Position numbers and translations under genes: made by a program. 64,000 bases of DNA, from the NCBI RefSeq assembly GCF_019884725.1, contig NZ_CP082322.1:434001-498000 (forward strand), read 5' to 3'. This stretch comes from Leucobacter tenebrionis (lineage in GTDB: Bacteria; Actinomycetota; Actinomycetes; Actinomycetales; Microbacteriaceae). Under the pieces are notes generated by a model. The model was not told the origin of the DNA. It did not search any database and saw only the letters and a list, made by a program, of their open reading frames with translations. Each line of letters starts with the position of its first letter. Position 1 is the stretch's first letter. Of the stretch, positions 25,048 through 34,123 are shown piece by piece.

Positions 25048-25788
25048 TCAGCGCGGGCGTCGCTTCGCGCTCGCCCGGGCTCGCTCGACCGTCTCGTCCA
25101 CCCCGGCGATCGGCTCGAAGGAGCCGTAGCGGCGGCGCGCCGCCTCGCCGATGAGGAAGTCGCTGAGCGCAGGATTCTTGGGCAGCAGGGAGCCGTGCAG
25201 ATAGGTGCCGATCACGTTGCCGGTGCGCGCTCCCTCGACTCCGTCGTCGGGATTGTTGCCCGCTCCCTGGGTCACCCGGCCGAGCGGCTGCGAACCCGGC
25301 CCCAGTCTCGTGTTGCCGCTGTGGTTCTCGTATCCGATGATCTCGCCGAACTCGTCGGACTCGAGCACGATATTGCCGATCATCCGCACGTCGCCGCCGC
25401 GCGTCTCGACGTCGAGCACGCCGATCCCCACGAGCTCCTCGCCCGTGTAGGTCACGAAGCGGTGACCGAAGAGCTGGTACAGGCCGCACACCATGAGCAT
25501 CGGGGTACCGGCGTCGGCGAGAGCCCGGATCTCGTCGGCGCGCAGCGCGAGATCCCTCGCGACGCGGCCCTGCCCCGAATCCTGACCGCCGCCGCCCACG
25601 ACGATATCGACGCGCTCGGGCAGCGGGTCCCCGGGGTTCACCTCGACGACCCGGGGCTCGAAGCCCTGAGCGCGCGCCCGCCTGGCGAGCGACAGCACGT
25701 TGCCGCGGTCGCCGTAGATGTTCATGTCGCGCGGGTACAGCGACACGATGACGAGCTCGCGCTCGAGCCGGTTCTCGTTCGCGCTCAC
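25048..25788 (-). CDS. gatD: lipid II isoglutaminyl synthase, glutaminase subunit GatD
   Basis: This 246-residue class I glutamine amidotransferase-like protein has the nucleophile Cys101 in MVCGLYQLFG and His198 in GTYLHGSLLPKNP, the GatD/CobB-type arrangement. It releases ammonia from glutamine and passes it to MurT, which amidates the D-Glu of the lipid II stem peptide. The start overlaps the murT stop by 4 nt, so the subunits are made together. The N-terminus LVIVSLYPRDMNIYGDRGN is typical. The tail is basic. No other gene follows in the operon. Confidence 0.93.
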   Translation of the reverse strand: MSANENRLERELVIVSLYPRDMNIYGDRGNVLSLARRARAQGFEPRVVEVNPGDPLPERVDIVVGGGGQDSGQGRVARDLALRADEIRALADAGTPMLMVCGLYQLFGHRFVTYTGEELVGIGVLDVETRGGDVRMIGNIVLESDEFGEIIGYENHSGNTRLGPGSQPLGRVTQGAGNNPDDGVEGARTGNVIGTYLHGSLLPKNPALSDFLIGEAARRRYGSFEPIAGVDETVERARASAKRRPR

Positions 25789-27179
25789 CAGATGTCCTCC
25801 ACATCGGTCAGCTCGGCCAGCGCGCGGCGCAGCTCGAGCATGGCGGTATAGGTGCAGTAGATGCGCCGCGGGCGCGAGGCGGCACCCTCGACCAGCGTGC
25901 GCTCGCGGAAGGAGACCAGCGCTCGGCCCAGATCTTCCTCCACGGTCCCCACCGGCACGTCGTCATGCTCCAGGCGCAGCGCCATGTCCCAGGCGCGCGT
26001 GCCGCTCACCGTATCGACCCCGCCCTCAGCGAGCGACGTGAAATCGACGTCCCACAGCCACGACATGTCGCGGCCGTCGGCGTACTGATCGTTGATCGCG
26101 ATCATCACGTCGACGCCCGCCGCGTCGAACGAGGCGAGCCCCAGCCTGAAGCCAGCGGGGTTCTTCACGAGTACGAGTTCGAGCGGCTGCCCGTCGAGCT
26201 GCAACTGCTCACCGCGCCCGAAGGCCGGGCGCACCTCCGCGAGCGCGGCGATGAGCGCTCCATCGGTGTCGGCGTCGCGGTGACGCGCGGCGTGTCCGGG
26301 CAGCGGGCCGGCGTCGAGCGCCAGGCGCACCGTCGCGAGCGCGGCCGCCGCGTTGAAGGTGTTGTAGAGGCCCTCGAGCTTCAGAGAGGTGCGATGGTCC
26401 TCTCCCTCGATCCTGAACACGGCCTCGTGGTCGCCGAGTTCGACGAGCGTCACGTCGGCATCGGGCCGCTCGGGAGCCGCCTCGGCGGCTCCCTCGAGCG
26501 GAGTCGCGTGGAAGTCGTCGTCGCTCGGGAAGGTGCTGAGCAGCGCGGTGGAGAGGCCGAACTCGCGCACCTCGGGGCGGAGGGCCGGCTGCGGGGACGA
26601 GGATCCGGATCCGCCGCCCGATCCCGCCCGCTCCCGCGTGCGCTCGCCGATCGCGGCGACCAGGCGATCCTCGCGATTGACGACGAGGCCCTCGGTCGTC
26701 GCGTCCGCGATGCGCTGCAGCAGCTTCGCGGTGGTGTCGATCTCGCCGAAGCGGTCGAGCTGATCCCGCAGCACGTTGAGGAGCAGCGTGAATCGCGGCT
26801 TCACCCGGTCGATGAAGTACATGGCGTGAGCCTCGTCGAGCTCGAGCACCGCGATGTCGGCGTCGAGGCGGCCGCCGAGCGAGCACTCCTGGATCGCCGC
26901 GGCGACCACGCCCCGCGAGAAGTTCGAACCCGTCTTGTTCGTGAACACGCGCAGGCCCCTGGCCTGCAACATCTCCACGATCATCTTCGTGGTGGTGGTC
27001 TTGCCGTTGGTACCGCTCACGGCGATCACCCCGTAGGGCAGGCGGCCGAGCACCCGGCCCATGAACCCGGGATCGAGCTTTTCGACGACCAGGCCGGGCA
27101 GCGCGGAACCGCCGCCGCCGCGAAGCTTGGCCACCTGCCGCACCGTCTTGCCGACGACGGCGGAGAGAACATCACGCAT
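25785..27179 (-). CDS. murT: lipid II isoglutaminyl synthase, Mur-ligase subunit MurT
   Basis: This 464-residue Mur-ligase-like protein has the ATP loop SGTNGKTTTTKMI at about 56-68, the LDEAHAMYF segment, and the C-terminal DUF1727 domain seen in MurT. With GatD it converts stem-peptide D-glutamate to D-isoglutamine. The only cysteines are in AAIQECSLGG and in the last 40 residues. The Cys4 zinc ribbon known from staphylococcal MurT is therefore missing, and an acidic, Gly/Ser-rich loop (about residues 178-230) stands in its place. TAGGCT lies 6 nt before the ATG and no ribosome binding site is present, so the operon mRNA is probably leaderless. Confidence 0.92.
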   Translation of the reverse strand: MRDVLSAVVGKTVRQVAKLRGGGGSALPGLVVEKLDPGFMGRVLGRLPYGVIAVSGTNGKTTTTKMIVEMLQARGLRVFTNKTGSNFSRGVVAAAIQECSLGGRLDADIAVLELDEAHAMYFIDRVKPRFTLLLNVLRDQLDRFGEIDTTAKLLQRIADATTEGLVVNREDRLVAAIGERTRERAGSGGGSGSSSPQPALRPEVREFGLSTALLSTFPSDDDFHATPLEGAAEAAPERPDADVTLVELGDHEAVFRIEGEDHRTSLKLEGLYNTFNAAAALATVRLALDAGPLPGHAARHRDADTDGALIAALAEVRPAFGRGEQLQLDGQPLELVLVKNPAGFRLGLASFDAAGVDVMIAINDQYADGRDMSWLWDVDFTSLAEGGVDTVSGTRAWDMALRLEHDDVPVGTVEEDLGRALVSFRERTLVEGAASRPRRIYCTYTAMLELRRALAELTDVEDIW

Positions 27180-27191
27180 GGCTCAAGCCTA
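27180..27191 (-). promoter_or_regulatory. -10 element of murT-gatD, leaderless type
   Basis: TAGGCT on the minus strand (27191-27186), 6 nt, then ATG 27179. Confidence 0.55.
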
Positions 27192-27205
27192 GCGGTGCTC
27201 GCCCG

Positions 27206-27970
27206 TCACTCGGCCGCGTGACGACCGCGGGACTCGCCCCGCAACTCGCGGGGCAGCAGCTCGGGTCGCACGCGTCGGGTGCGCTCGATGCGCTGCTCCC
27301 GCCGCCAGGCGTCGATCGCTGCGTGGTTGCCACTCAGCAGCACGGAGGGAACCTCGCGGCCGCGCCACTCGGCGGGCTTGGTGTAGCTCGGATACTCGAG
27401 CAGCCCGTCCTCCTCGTGCGACTCCTCGACGAGGCTCTCGGGGTTGCCCACGACCCCGGGCAGCAGTCGCGCGATCGCCTCGATCATCGCGATCGCCGCG
27501 ACCTCTCCCCCGTTGAGCACGTAATCGCCGATGCTGACCAGGCGCACGCGCCCGCGCTCGGCGTACTCGTCGAAGACGCGCTGGTCGATACCCTCGTAGC
27601 GACCGCAGCCGAACACGAGGTGCTGCTCCTGCGCGAGTTCGCGCGCCATGCGCTGCGTGAACACCTCGCCGGCCGGCGACGGGAAGATGATGAGCGGGCC
27701 GTGCGCCTCGGATCGCGGGGTCTCGGCGGGCTCATCCGGAGACTCGGCGAGGATGCCGTCGAGCATCTCGCCCCAGGGCTCGGGCTTCATCACCATGCCG
27801 GCGCCGCCGCCCGTGGGCGTGTCGTCGACCGTGCGGTGCCTGTCGTGCGCCGCATCCCGCAGGTCGTGCACCCGCACATCGATGAGCCCCTTCTGCTTCG
27901 CCTTGCCGAGCAGCGACAGCTCGAGCGCGTCGAAGTAGCCGGGGAAGATGGATACGACGTCGATCCTCAT
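27206..27970 (-). CDS. trmD: tRNA (guanine(37)-N1)-methyltransferase
   Basis: This 254-residue SAM-dependent enzyme methylates G37 next to the anticodon to prevent frameshifting. It starts [22 protein letters not shown] and contains the knot-forming segments [28 protein letters not shown] and [15 protein letters not shown], which bind SAM. The C-terminal [18 protein letters not shown] helix is the tRNA-binding tail. The ATG overlaps the rimM stop by 4 nt. It is the last gene of the rpsP operon. Confidence 0.97.
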   Translation of the reverse strand: MRIDVVSIFPGYFDALELSLLGKAKQKGLIDVRVHDLRDAAHDRHRTVDDTPTGGGAGMVMKPEPWGEMLDGILAESPDEPAETPRSEAHGPLIIFPSPAGEVFTQRMARELAQEQHLVFGCGRYEGIDQRVFDEYAERGRVRLVSIGDYVLNGGEVAAIAMIEAIARLLPGVVGNPESLVEESHEEDGLLEYPSYTKPAEWRGREVPSVLLSGNHAAIDAWRREQRIERTRRVRPELLPRELRGESRGRHAAE

Positions 27971-28599
27971 GCCGTCGCGCCGTCCGCGTCGCCGGTCTCC
28001 GCCTCGGGCGTCGCAGCGAGCTCTTCGAAGAGGCCGGCGGGCGGCGTCACGCGCACCACCCCGGCCTCGACATCGACGAGCGGCACGATCGCTTCGACGA
28101 ACGGCACGAGCACCGGGCCGTTCTCGGTGTTGACGACGAGCAGATCCTGAGCGGGGAAGTGCTGCACCTCCGCGACCGTGCCGAGCTTGACCGGCCCGCC
28201 ATCGTCGTCGCGCACGACGTCGAGACCGACCAGCTGGTGGTCGTACCAGGCGTTCTCCTCTTCACCCGCCGCGACGGCCTGCTCGTCGATCCAGAGGATC
28301 GCGCGCACGATGCTCTCGGCAGCGGTTCGGTCGGGCACCTCTTGGAAGAAGCCGACCGGGGAGTCGTTGAACCAGCGCAGCTCGCGCATGGTGATGGTGC
28401 GGCCGAACCAGGGCGAATCCTCGGGGACCTGCAGGTGGAACACCGCGCCGGGAACGAAGCGCAGTTCGGGATTGTCGGTGAACAGCTCGAGCTTGATGCC
28501 GCCCTTGAGGCCGTGAGGTTTGGTGAGGCGTCCGACACGCAAACTCCCCGCCCCGCTTGCGGGACGGGGAGCTCGCACACGCCCGTGAGCGTCAGCCAT
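27967..28599 (-). CDS. rimM: ribosome maturation factor RimM
   Basis: This 210-residue protein assists assembly of the 30S head near S19. The N-terminal domain starts [21 protein letters not shown], and the C-terminal PRC-barrel follows from about residue 115 ([13 protein letters not shown]). The ATG at 28599 overlaps the KH gene stop by 1 nt (TGATG). The first about 19 residues are atypical, and their coding DNA forms a strong hairpin (28544-28571) with TTTGCG after it, so translation may instead begin at TTG 28542. It is cotranscribed with rpsP, khpA and trmD. Confidence 0.95.
   Translation of the reverse strand: MADAHGRVRAPRPASGAGSLRVGRLTKPHGLKGGIKLELFTDNPELRFVPGAVFHLQVPEDSPWFGRTITMRELRWFNDSPVGFFQEVPDRTAAESIVRAILWIDEQAVAAGEEENAWYDHQLVGLDVVRDDDGGPVKLGTVAEVQHFPAQDLLVVNTENGPVLVPFVEAIVPLVDVEAGVVRVTPPAGLFEELAATPEAETGDADGATA
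28544..28571 (-). terminator. terminator-like hairpin at the 5' end of rimM
   Basis: In the minus-strand RNA, 13 pairs (12 Watson-Crick and one U-G) join CTCCCCGTCCCGC to GCGGGGCGGGGAG across a 2-nt loop, followed by UUUGCG. It lies between the annotated rimM ATG and a TTG codon that matches the usual start of the family. It may limit rimM-trmD expression within the operon. Confidence 0.6.
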
Positions 28600-28889
28600 C
28601 AGGCGGCACCCTCCGACTCGACCGCGTCATCGTCGCGGTCGTCCTGGTCGGTATCGATCACGTCGACGCGCACGCGGCCGCCCTCGGCGAGCGCCGAGAC
28701 GACGGTGCGCAGCGAGGACGCGGTGCGACCGCTGCGTCCGATCACCCGCCCGAGGTCGCTCGGGTGCACACGCACCTCGAGCACATCGCCCCGAGGGGTC
28801 TCGCGCGCATCGACGCGCACCCGCTCGGGGTGATCGACGATGCCGCGCACCAGGTGGTCGAGCGCTTCGGCCAGCGCCTGCTCAGCCAA
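28599..28889 (-). CDS. khpA: KH domain RNA-binding protein
   Basis: This 96-residue protein is almost entirely one KH domain: MAEQALAEALDHLVRGIVDHPERV at the start, then the RNA-binding GRVIGRSGRTA loop at about 47-57. Homologues (KhpA) bind many RNAs and affect ribosome or division gene expression. The acidic tail (DTDQDDRDDDAVESE) adds about 18 residues to the usual length. The start is TTG at 28889, only 5 nt after the rpsP stop, so it depends on translational coupling. rimM follows with a 1-nt overlap. Confidence 0.93.
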   Translation of the reverse strand: MAEQALAEALDHLVRGIVDHPERVRVDARETPRGDVLEVRVHPSDLGRVIGRSGRTASSLRTVVSALAEGGRVRVDVIDTDQDDRDDDAVESEGAA

Positions 28890-28894
28890 GAGGA

Positions 28895-29308
28895 TTAGCC
28901 CTCGGCGTTCTCGGCCGCGGCCTCCTCGGCCGGAGCCTCAGCGGGGGCAGCGGGCTTCTCGGCCTTGGGGCGCAGCACGGGCTTCTTGGCCGCGTCAGCC
29001 TCGAAGACAGGCTTGGGCTCGACCGGCTTGACGACCGACTCGGTGTTGCCCTCGCCGGTGAACTTGCCCCAGTCGCCGGTGAGCTTGAGGATCGCGGCCA
29101 CCTGCTCGGTGGGCTGAGCGCCCACGCTGAGCCAGTACTGCGCGCGGTCGGAGTCGACCTCGATGAACGAGGGCTGCTCGGTGGGGTGGTACTTGCCGAT
29201 CTCCTCGATCACGCGGCCGTCGCGCTTGGTGCGCGAGTCGGCGACGACGATGCGGTAGTAGGGCGCACGGATCTTGCCGAGGCGCTTGAGACGGATCTTG
29301 ACAGCCAT
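28895..29308 (-). CDS. rpsP: 30S ribosomal protein S16
   Basis: This 137-residue ribosomal protein starts [20 protein letters not shown], the standard S16 N-terminus, and contains [17 protein letters not shown] and [13 protein letters not shown]. The core ends near residue 90; the rest is an Ala/Pro/Glu/Lys-rich tail, as is common in this phylum. AAGGAG 8 nt before ATG 29308 fixes the start; a longer upstream frame is read-through. It leads the operon with khpA, rimM and trmD. Confidence 0.97.
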   Translation of the reverse strand: MAVKIRLKRLGKIRAPYYRIVVADSRTKRDGRVIEEIGKYHPTEQPSFIEVDSDRAQYWLSVGAQPTEQVAAILKLTGDWGKFTGEGNTESVVKPVEPKPVFEADAAKKPVLRPKAEKPAAPAEAPAEEAAAENAEG

Positions 29309-29424
29309 GATGACTCCTTGAATCGAGTAGTGTGACGCCGCGCATCGCTTATTCGAGCGGGAGCGGAAGCCTGGGCGCGCAGGTTTGCGCGAACTCAACA
29401 ATCCTCACACAAAAGCACCAGAAA

Positions 29425-29440
29425 CGCAATTTTTGTTGCG
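29425..29440. terminator. small hairpin after the alpha/beta hydrolase gene
   Basis: CGCAA and TTGCG (29425-29429, 29436-29440) enclose a T-rich loop just 2 bp past the hydrolase stop. On the minus strand it is followed by TTTCTGGTGCTTTT. It could be a weak terminator. Confidence 0.35.
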
Positions 29441-29441
29441 A

Positions 29442-30746
29442 TCAGGCATTTCTTGCCTTCGGCGTCCCTCCGAGGCGGTGCTCGAGAGCCGAGAACAGGC
29501 GCTCGGCCACCCCGTCGTGGTGCACGCCGTCATGCTCGTACTCGTTCGTGACCCAGGCATTCAGACCCGCGACCCGCTTGGCCGTGTCGAGCGAGAGATC
29601 CGCATCGACGTACATGTCGTCGAAGTACACCGCCGCCTCGACCGGCACCTCGTTCGACGCCAGCCGATCCCCGTCGTACAGCGCGATCGGCCAGGCCCGC
29701 TCGGCCAGCAGCTCGACCCCGGCCCGGAACCCGCGCAGCGCCCGGATCTCCTCGAACATCCACGGGAACACCATCTCCCCCGTGAACTGCAGCGGCCGCG
29801 ACGACTCGGCGAAGTCCGGATGGCGCTCCCGCTCGCGCTGCGCCGCCCAGGCAGAGGGGCCCGGGCCGTAGATCGCCTCCTGCAGCGCCGCGTAGAGCGG
29901 CCTGCCGGCGAACCCCGTGTCGGCCCCCACGGCGTCGATGAACGCCTCGCTCAGCCTCGTCTCGGCGGCGTCGGCGAAGGCCTCGTCGAGCAGCCAGTGC
30001 ACGCGGTCGAAACCGGGGGCCATGCCGAAGTCGAAGCCGAGCGTCTGCAGGCGGCGCACCGTGAGGCGGTCGCCGTCCGGCAGCCGCACGTCCTGCGATC
30101 CGAGCAGGTCGGCGATGCGCGCGACGCGCTCCTCGAGGTGCGGCAGTCGTTCGCGGAAGAGCCGGTTCTTCTCCCGCGTGCGCGGGAATGTGCGGCGATA
30201 CACCTCGGCGGGGCCGGCGTCGAGACCCGCGAGCCCTCCCGTCACCACGGACCCGACGATCGCCTCGGGCGCGGTCGACAGGTAGTGCAGCGTGAGGAAC
30301 CCGCCGTAGCTCTGGCCGATGGTCCACCACTGGCGCCCCTCGTAGTGCGCGGCGCGAATCGCTTCGAGATCCCGCACGATCGAGTCGGCACGGTGCAGGG
30401 AGAGACGCCGGGCCGACTCCTCCGCGGGCAGCCTCTCGAAGTCGTCGCCGCTCACGGGGGTCGAGCGACCGGTGCCCCGCTGATCCGGGATCACCAGCCT
30501 GAAGCGGCGCAGCGCCGCTCCCACCCAGCCCGAGCGACCCAGCGGGCGCGTACCCTTACCGCCCGGCCCGCCCTGCAGATGCACCAGCAACGGCAGGTCC
30601 TCGCCGCGCTTCTCCGCGGCGACGAGCTCGCGGGCGTAGACCCGGATCCGCTCGCCGGCGGGATCGGCCCAGTCGAGCGGCACCGTCGTCCACACGTCGC
30701 GGGCGACGATGTCCTTGCCGATCCAGTACTCGGGGCTGCTGCTCAT
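29442..30746 (-). CDS. alpha/beta hydrolase, proline iminopeptidase-like
   Basis: This 434-residue hydrolase has the oxyanion segment HLQGGPGGKG near residues 56-65, PDQRGTGRS near 87-95, and the nucleophile elbow GQSYGGF near 143-149. The later Asp (DDMYVDADLS) and His (HDGVHHDGVAER) fit the S33 peptidase arrangement, in which N-terminal proline or similar residues are removed from peptides. Length is typical. There is no signal peptide. TAGGCT lies 7 nt before the ATG, suggesting a leaderless mRNA. The gene stands alone between rpsP and the phosphatidyltransferase. Confidence 0.87.
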   Translation of the reverse strand: MSSSPEYWIGKDIVARDVWTTVPLDWADPAGERIRVYARELVAAEKRGEDLPLLVHLQGGPGGKGTRPLGRSGWVGAALRRFRLVIPDQRGTGRSTPVSGDDFERLPAEESARRLSLHRADSIVRDLEAIRAAHYEGRQWWTIGQSYGGFLTLHYLSTAPEAIVGSVVTGGLAGLDAGPAEVYRRTFPRTREKNRLFRERLPHLEERVARIADLLGSQDVRLPDGDRLTVRRLQTLGFDFGMAPGFDRVHWLLDEAFADAAETRLSEAFIDAVGADTGFAGRPLYAALQEAIYGPGPSAWAAQRERERHPDFAESSRPLQFTGEMVFPWMFEEIRALRGFRAGVELLAERAWPIALYDGDRLASNEVPVEAAVYFDDMYVDADLSLDTAKRVAGLNAWVTNEYEHDGVHHDGVAERLFSALEHRLGGTPKARNA

Positions 30747-30759
30747 ACGCTCCAGCCTA
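30747..30759 (-). promoter_or_regulatory. -10 element of the hydrolase gene, leaderless type
   Basis: TAGGCT on the minus strand (30759-30754), 7 nt, then ATG 30746. Confidence 0.5.
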
Positions 30760-30767
30760 GAGCCCCC

Positions 30768-31319
30768 TCATCCCCGGCGGCGATCCGCGAGCATCTGACG
30801 GAAGTAGTCGGCGCCCACCACGACGTGCATCACCACGCCGACCGCGGTGATCCACCGCCCGACCTCGCCGAGCCACTCGAGGCCGGGCAGGATCCCGAAT
30901 CCCACCGCGGCGAGGCCCGCCATCATCACGGCCGTGCGGGCCTTGCCCAGCAGGCTCGCATCGGGAATGCGCTCGGGACGCTTCAAGACATAGACCACGA
31001 GCAGCACCAGGTCGACGCCGGGTATCGCGATCGCCGTCCACGCCGGGAGCAGCCCCGCGGCGATCATCGCGAGCACGATCGCGACGACGCCGATGCGATC
31101 CGCGAGGGGGTCGAACAGTTTGCCGAACCGGGAGACCTGGTTCAGCAGCCGCGCGAGCGTGCCGTCGACCCAGTCGCTCGCGCCGAAGATCACGAGCAGC
31201 ACCACGGTGAGCACCGGCCGTGCGCCCTCGATCAGCAGCAGCGCGATGGGAACGACGAGCAGCAGGCGCAGCAGCGTGATCGCGTTGGGCAGCGTGGCCC
31301 AGGACCTATCGCTCGTCAT
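30768..31319 (-). CDS. CDP-alcohol phosphatidyltransferase family protein
   Basis: This 183-residue membrane enzyme joins a CDP-activated lipid to an alcohol. The full signature is present with exact spacing: Asp49, Asp52, Gly53, Ala56, Arg57, Gly66, Asp70 and Asp74. About five or six hydrophobic helices flank it. Phosphatidylglycerophosphate synthase or cardiolipin synthase are the likely choices by size; the alcohol cannot be read from the sequence. A GGGAGGGG tract precedes the ATG. It has the same orientation as the neighbours but separate spacing. Confidence 0.85.
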   Translation of the reverse strand: MTSDRSWATLPNAITLLRLLLVVPIALLLIEGARPVLTVVLLVIFGASDWVDGTLARLLNQVSRFGKLFDPLADRIGVVAIVLAMIAAGLLPAWTAIAIPGVDLVLLVVYVLKRPERIPDASLLGKARTAVMMAGLAAVGFGILPGLEWLGEVGRWITAVGVVMHVVVGADYFRQMLADRRRG

Positions 31320-31388
31320 CCGCCCCTCCCCTCGGCATCTCCCCCGAGTCTACGCGGGTGGGCAGCACGGGGCCGGTTCATTCCCGGA

Positions 31389-32459
31389 TCAGTTCCGGTC
31401 GAGCCACCAGCCGAGCAGATGGGGGAACGCAAACATCCCTGCGACGGCGAGCACGAAAGCGGCCGTCGTCCAGGCGGCCGAACGCAGGCGGAGCCGTCGC
31501 CCCGCGTCGGCCACCTGCGAGCGCGGCCTCGCGGCCCTCGGATCGGTGTAGTGACGGGCCTGGTGCCCGAGCTCCCGCGCGACGAGCTCGGAGAAGAGCA
31601 GCATCGCGGTGACCTCCGAGCGATCCGAACCCGCGCGGAAACGGCGCGAGGCCACGACGAGCCGATCCTCGATCACCTCGATGTCCCAGCGCCGGCCGTG
31701 GTCGATGAGGCAGACCATAACATCCGGGGTGAGCAGTTCGAGCGCGTCGCGCTGGTACCCGGCCGGCGCGTACACCGTGAAATGGCGGTCGAAGTCGCCC
31801 TCCAGCGAGAGCCGCTGCGAGCCGGGCAGCACGGCGCGCAGGCTGCCGTTGCGGCGCGCGTCGATCATGAGGTGCGGCAGCGCGCGCGGCAGCTTCATCG
31901 ACAGGTAGCGGAACGCCGGGAACGGCCCCTTGGGGTCGCTCTTCCCGCCGGTGTAGGTGGCGAGGGCGATCTGCAGCGGCGGATCCATCAGCTCGCCGCG
32001 GTCGACCCCCTCCTCGGCGAGCGCGAACTGGGACTGGTAGAGCGGCGCGCGGGCCGGATCCTCGCGGTGGGCCAGCCGCGCGAGCTTGCGGGGCGGCGCT
32101 CCCGCCCGCCCCTCGCCGAAGAAGATGCCCCAGCGGCGCGGCAGGATGCCGTAGCGCCGGTACTGCAGCCCGCGCTGCCGTGCGAACCGCTGAAACGCGA
32201 TCCCGCGCCGCGTGTCGGCCGGCATGGAGAGCAGCACGGCGCCCCAGATCCAGAGCCCGATCACGAACCAGAGCAGCACCATCATGAACAGCCCGCGCCC
32301 CCAGTCGAGCCAGTCGGGCAGCGGGATCGCCACCGGCATCTCCGTCGTGAGGCTGGAGCAGAGCAGGGCGACGGGCACGGCCGCAACCACCAGGAAAGCA
32401 CCCCTGGCGGCGGAGCGGAACGCCGACGGATCCTCGTCGCGCACCTCGCCCCAGCTCAC
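31389..32459 (-). CDS. hypothetical membrane protein
   Basis: This protein of 356 residues (perhaps longer at the N-terminus, since the frame stays open upstream of GTG 32459) has two membrane helices at about 17-40 and 52-78, a long soluble middle part with beta character (DARRNGSLRAVLPGSQRLSLEGDF, shortened: DARRNGSLRAVLPG to LSLEGDF) and a last helix at about 328-352. I do not recognise a named domain. It ends facing the phosphatidyltransferase promoter and begins about 60 bp after the ffh stop, so it may be read from the ffh transcript. No function can be given. Confidence 0.65.
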   Translation of the reverse strand: MSWGEVRDEDPSAFRSAARGAFLVVAAVPVALLCSSLTTEMPVAIPLPDWLDWGRGLFMMVLLWFVIGLWIWGAVLLSMPADTRRGIAFQRFARQRGLQYRRYGILPRRWGIFFGEGRAGAPPRKLARLAHREDPARAPLYQSQFALAEEGVDRGELMDPPLQIALATYTGGKSDPKGPFPAFRYLSMKLPRALPHLMIDARRNGSLRAVLPGSQRLSLEGDFDRHFTVYAPAGYQRDALELLTPDVMVCLIDHGRRWDIEVIEDRLVVASRRFRAGSDRSEVTAMLLFSELVARELGHQARHYTDPRAARPRSQVADAGRRLRLRSAAWTTAAFVLAVAGMFAFPHLLGWWLDRN

Positions 32460-32521
32460 CCGGCGCGGCCACTCCGACCGGAACAGCGCGAGCCGGCCGG
32501 CGGGATCGGAGCCGCGAAGCG

Positions 32522-34084
32522 TCAGCGCAGCCCCTTGCCGAGCATCTGCTGCAGCTTCGCGAGCTCCTCCTCGCTCGGCTGCGCTTTTCCGCCGCCCAGA
32601 CCGAAGCCGGAGCCGGTCGCGGACCTGCTCGCCTGCTTCGCGGCGACGCCGGCGGCCTGCTGGGCGCGCTTGGCGGGATTGCCCGACTGCTTCTTGCCCT
32701 TGCCCTTCGCCTGCTGCTTCTTCTTGCCGCCGTGGCTCATGCCCGGCATCGGCCCCATGCCGGGGATCTGCGGCACTCCGCCGCGGGCCACCGTCTTCAT
32801 CATCTTGGCGGCCTGCTCGAAGCGCTGCACGAGCTGGTTCACCTCGGTGACCGTCACACCCGAGCCCTTGGCGATGCGCAGGCGACGGGATCCGTTGAGG
32901 ATCTTGGGATTCTGGCGCTCGGCGCGCGTCATCGACTGGATGATGGCCTCGGTGCGCACGATCTCGCGCTCGTCGAAGTTGTCGAGCTGATCCTTCATCT
33001 TGCCCATGCCGGGCAGCATCCCCATCATCTTCTTCAGGGAGCCGGCCTTGCGCAGCTGCTGCATCTGGGCCAGGAAGTCGTCGAGAGTGAAGGAGTCGCT
33101 CGCGATCTTCTCGGCGACCTTGCGCGCCTCCTCCTCATCGAAGGCCTGCTGGGCCTGCTCGATGAGGGTGAGTACGTCGCCGAGGTCGAGGATGCGGCTC
33201 GCCATGCGATCGGGGTGGAACGGCTCGAAGTCGCCCAGGCCCTCGCCGGTCGAGGCGAAGAGGATCGGCTTGCCCGTGGTGCCGCGGATCGAGAGAGCGG
33301 CACCGCCGCGCTGATCGCCGTCGAGCTTGGTGAGCACGACGCCCGTGAAGTCGACGCCCTCCTGGAAGGCGCGGGCCGTCGCGACCGCATCCTGACCGAT
33401 CATCGCATCGATGACGAACAGCACCTCGTCGGGATCGGTCGCCTTGCGGATATCGGCGGCCTGCTGCATGAGCTCGGCGTCGACGCCGAGGCGGCCCGCG
33501 GTGTCGATGATCACGAAGTCGTGCTGCGTGCGCCTGGCCTCGGCGACACCGTTCTTCGCGACCTTCACCGGGTCGCCGACGCCGTTGCCCGGCTCGGGCG
33601 CGTAGATGTCGACTCCGGCCTGCTCGGCGACGACCCCCAGCTGGGTGACGGCGTTGGGGCGCTGCAGGTCGCAGGCAACCAGCATCGGGGTGTGGCCCTG
33701 ATCGCGCAGCCACTTCGCGAGCTTGCCCGCGAGGGTGGTCTTACCGGCGCCCTGCAGGCCGGCGAGCATGATCACCGTGGGCGGGTTCTTCGCGAACTGC
33801 AGCCGGCGCTGCTCGCCGCCGAGGATGCCGACGAGCTCCTCGTTGACGATCTGCACGACCTGCTGCGCGGGGTTCAGCGCCTGGTTGACCTCGTCGCCGA
33901 GGGCGCGCTCGCGCACCTTCGCCGTGAACTCCTTGACCACGTCGAGCGCGACGTCGGCCTCGAGCAGCGCGCGGCGGATCTCGCGCACCGTGCTGTCGAC
34001 GTCCGAGGCCGACAGCTTGCCCTTCGCGCGGAGGTTCTTGAAGGTCTCGGTGAGCCGAGCAGACAGGTTTCCGAAAGTAGCCAT
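32522..34084 (-). CDS. ffh: signal recognition particle protein Ffh
   Basis: This 520-residue SRP GTPase recognises signal peptides on nascent chains and docks with FtsY. The N domain is followed by the G domain with P-loop GLQGAGKTT at about 108-116, then DTAGRLGVD, TKLDGDQRGG and the closing GLGDFEPFHP segment. The methionine-rich M domain runs from about 330 (QMQQLRKAGSLKKMMGMLPG) and is followed by a Lys/Gly/Ala-rich tail. All parts are present. It starts MATFGNLSARLTE. ftsY lies 1.1 kb upstream on the same strand. Confidence 0.97.
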   Translation of the reverse strand: MATFGNLSARLTETFKNLRAKGKLSASDVDSTVREIRRALLEADVALDVVKEFTAKVRERALGDEVNQALNPAQQVVQIVNEELVGILGGEQRRLQFAKNPPTVIMLAGLQGAGKTTLAGKLAKWLRDQGHTPMLVACDLQRPNAVTQLGVVAEQAGVDIYAPEPGNGVGDPVKVAKNGVAEARRTQHDFVIIDTAGRLGVDAELMQQAADIRKATDPDEVLFVIDAMIGQDAVATARAFQEGVDFTGVVLTKLDGDQRGGAALSIRGTTGKPILFASTGEGLGDFEPFHPDRMASRILDLGDVLTLIEQAQQAFDEEEARKVAEKIASDSFTLDDFLAQMQQLRKAGSLKKMMGMLPGMGKMKDQLDNFDEREIVRTEAIIQSMTRAERQNPKILNGSRRLRIAKGSGVTVTEVNQLVQRFEQAAKMMKTVARGGVPQIPGMGPMPGMSHGGKKKQQAKGKGKKQSGNPAKRAQQAAGVAAKQASRSATGSGFGLGGGKAQPSEEELAKLQQMLGKGLR

Positions 34085-34123
34085 AGCGCGTTCATTCTAC
34101 CCGGCTCACCGCGGTTCCCCGAC

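Noticed and set aside
29385..32990. 1201-residue open frame on the plus strand
   Set aside because: It is antisense to the hydrolase, phosphatidyltransferase, membrane protein and ffh genes. No domain, and composition is that of an antisense shadow.
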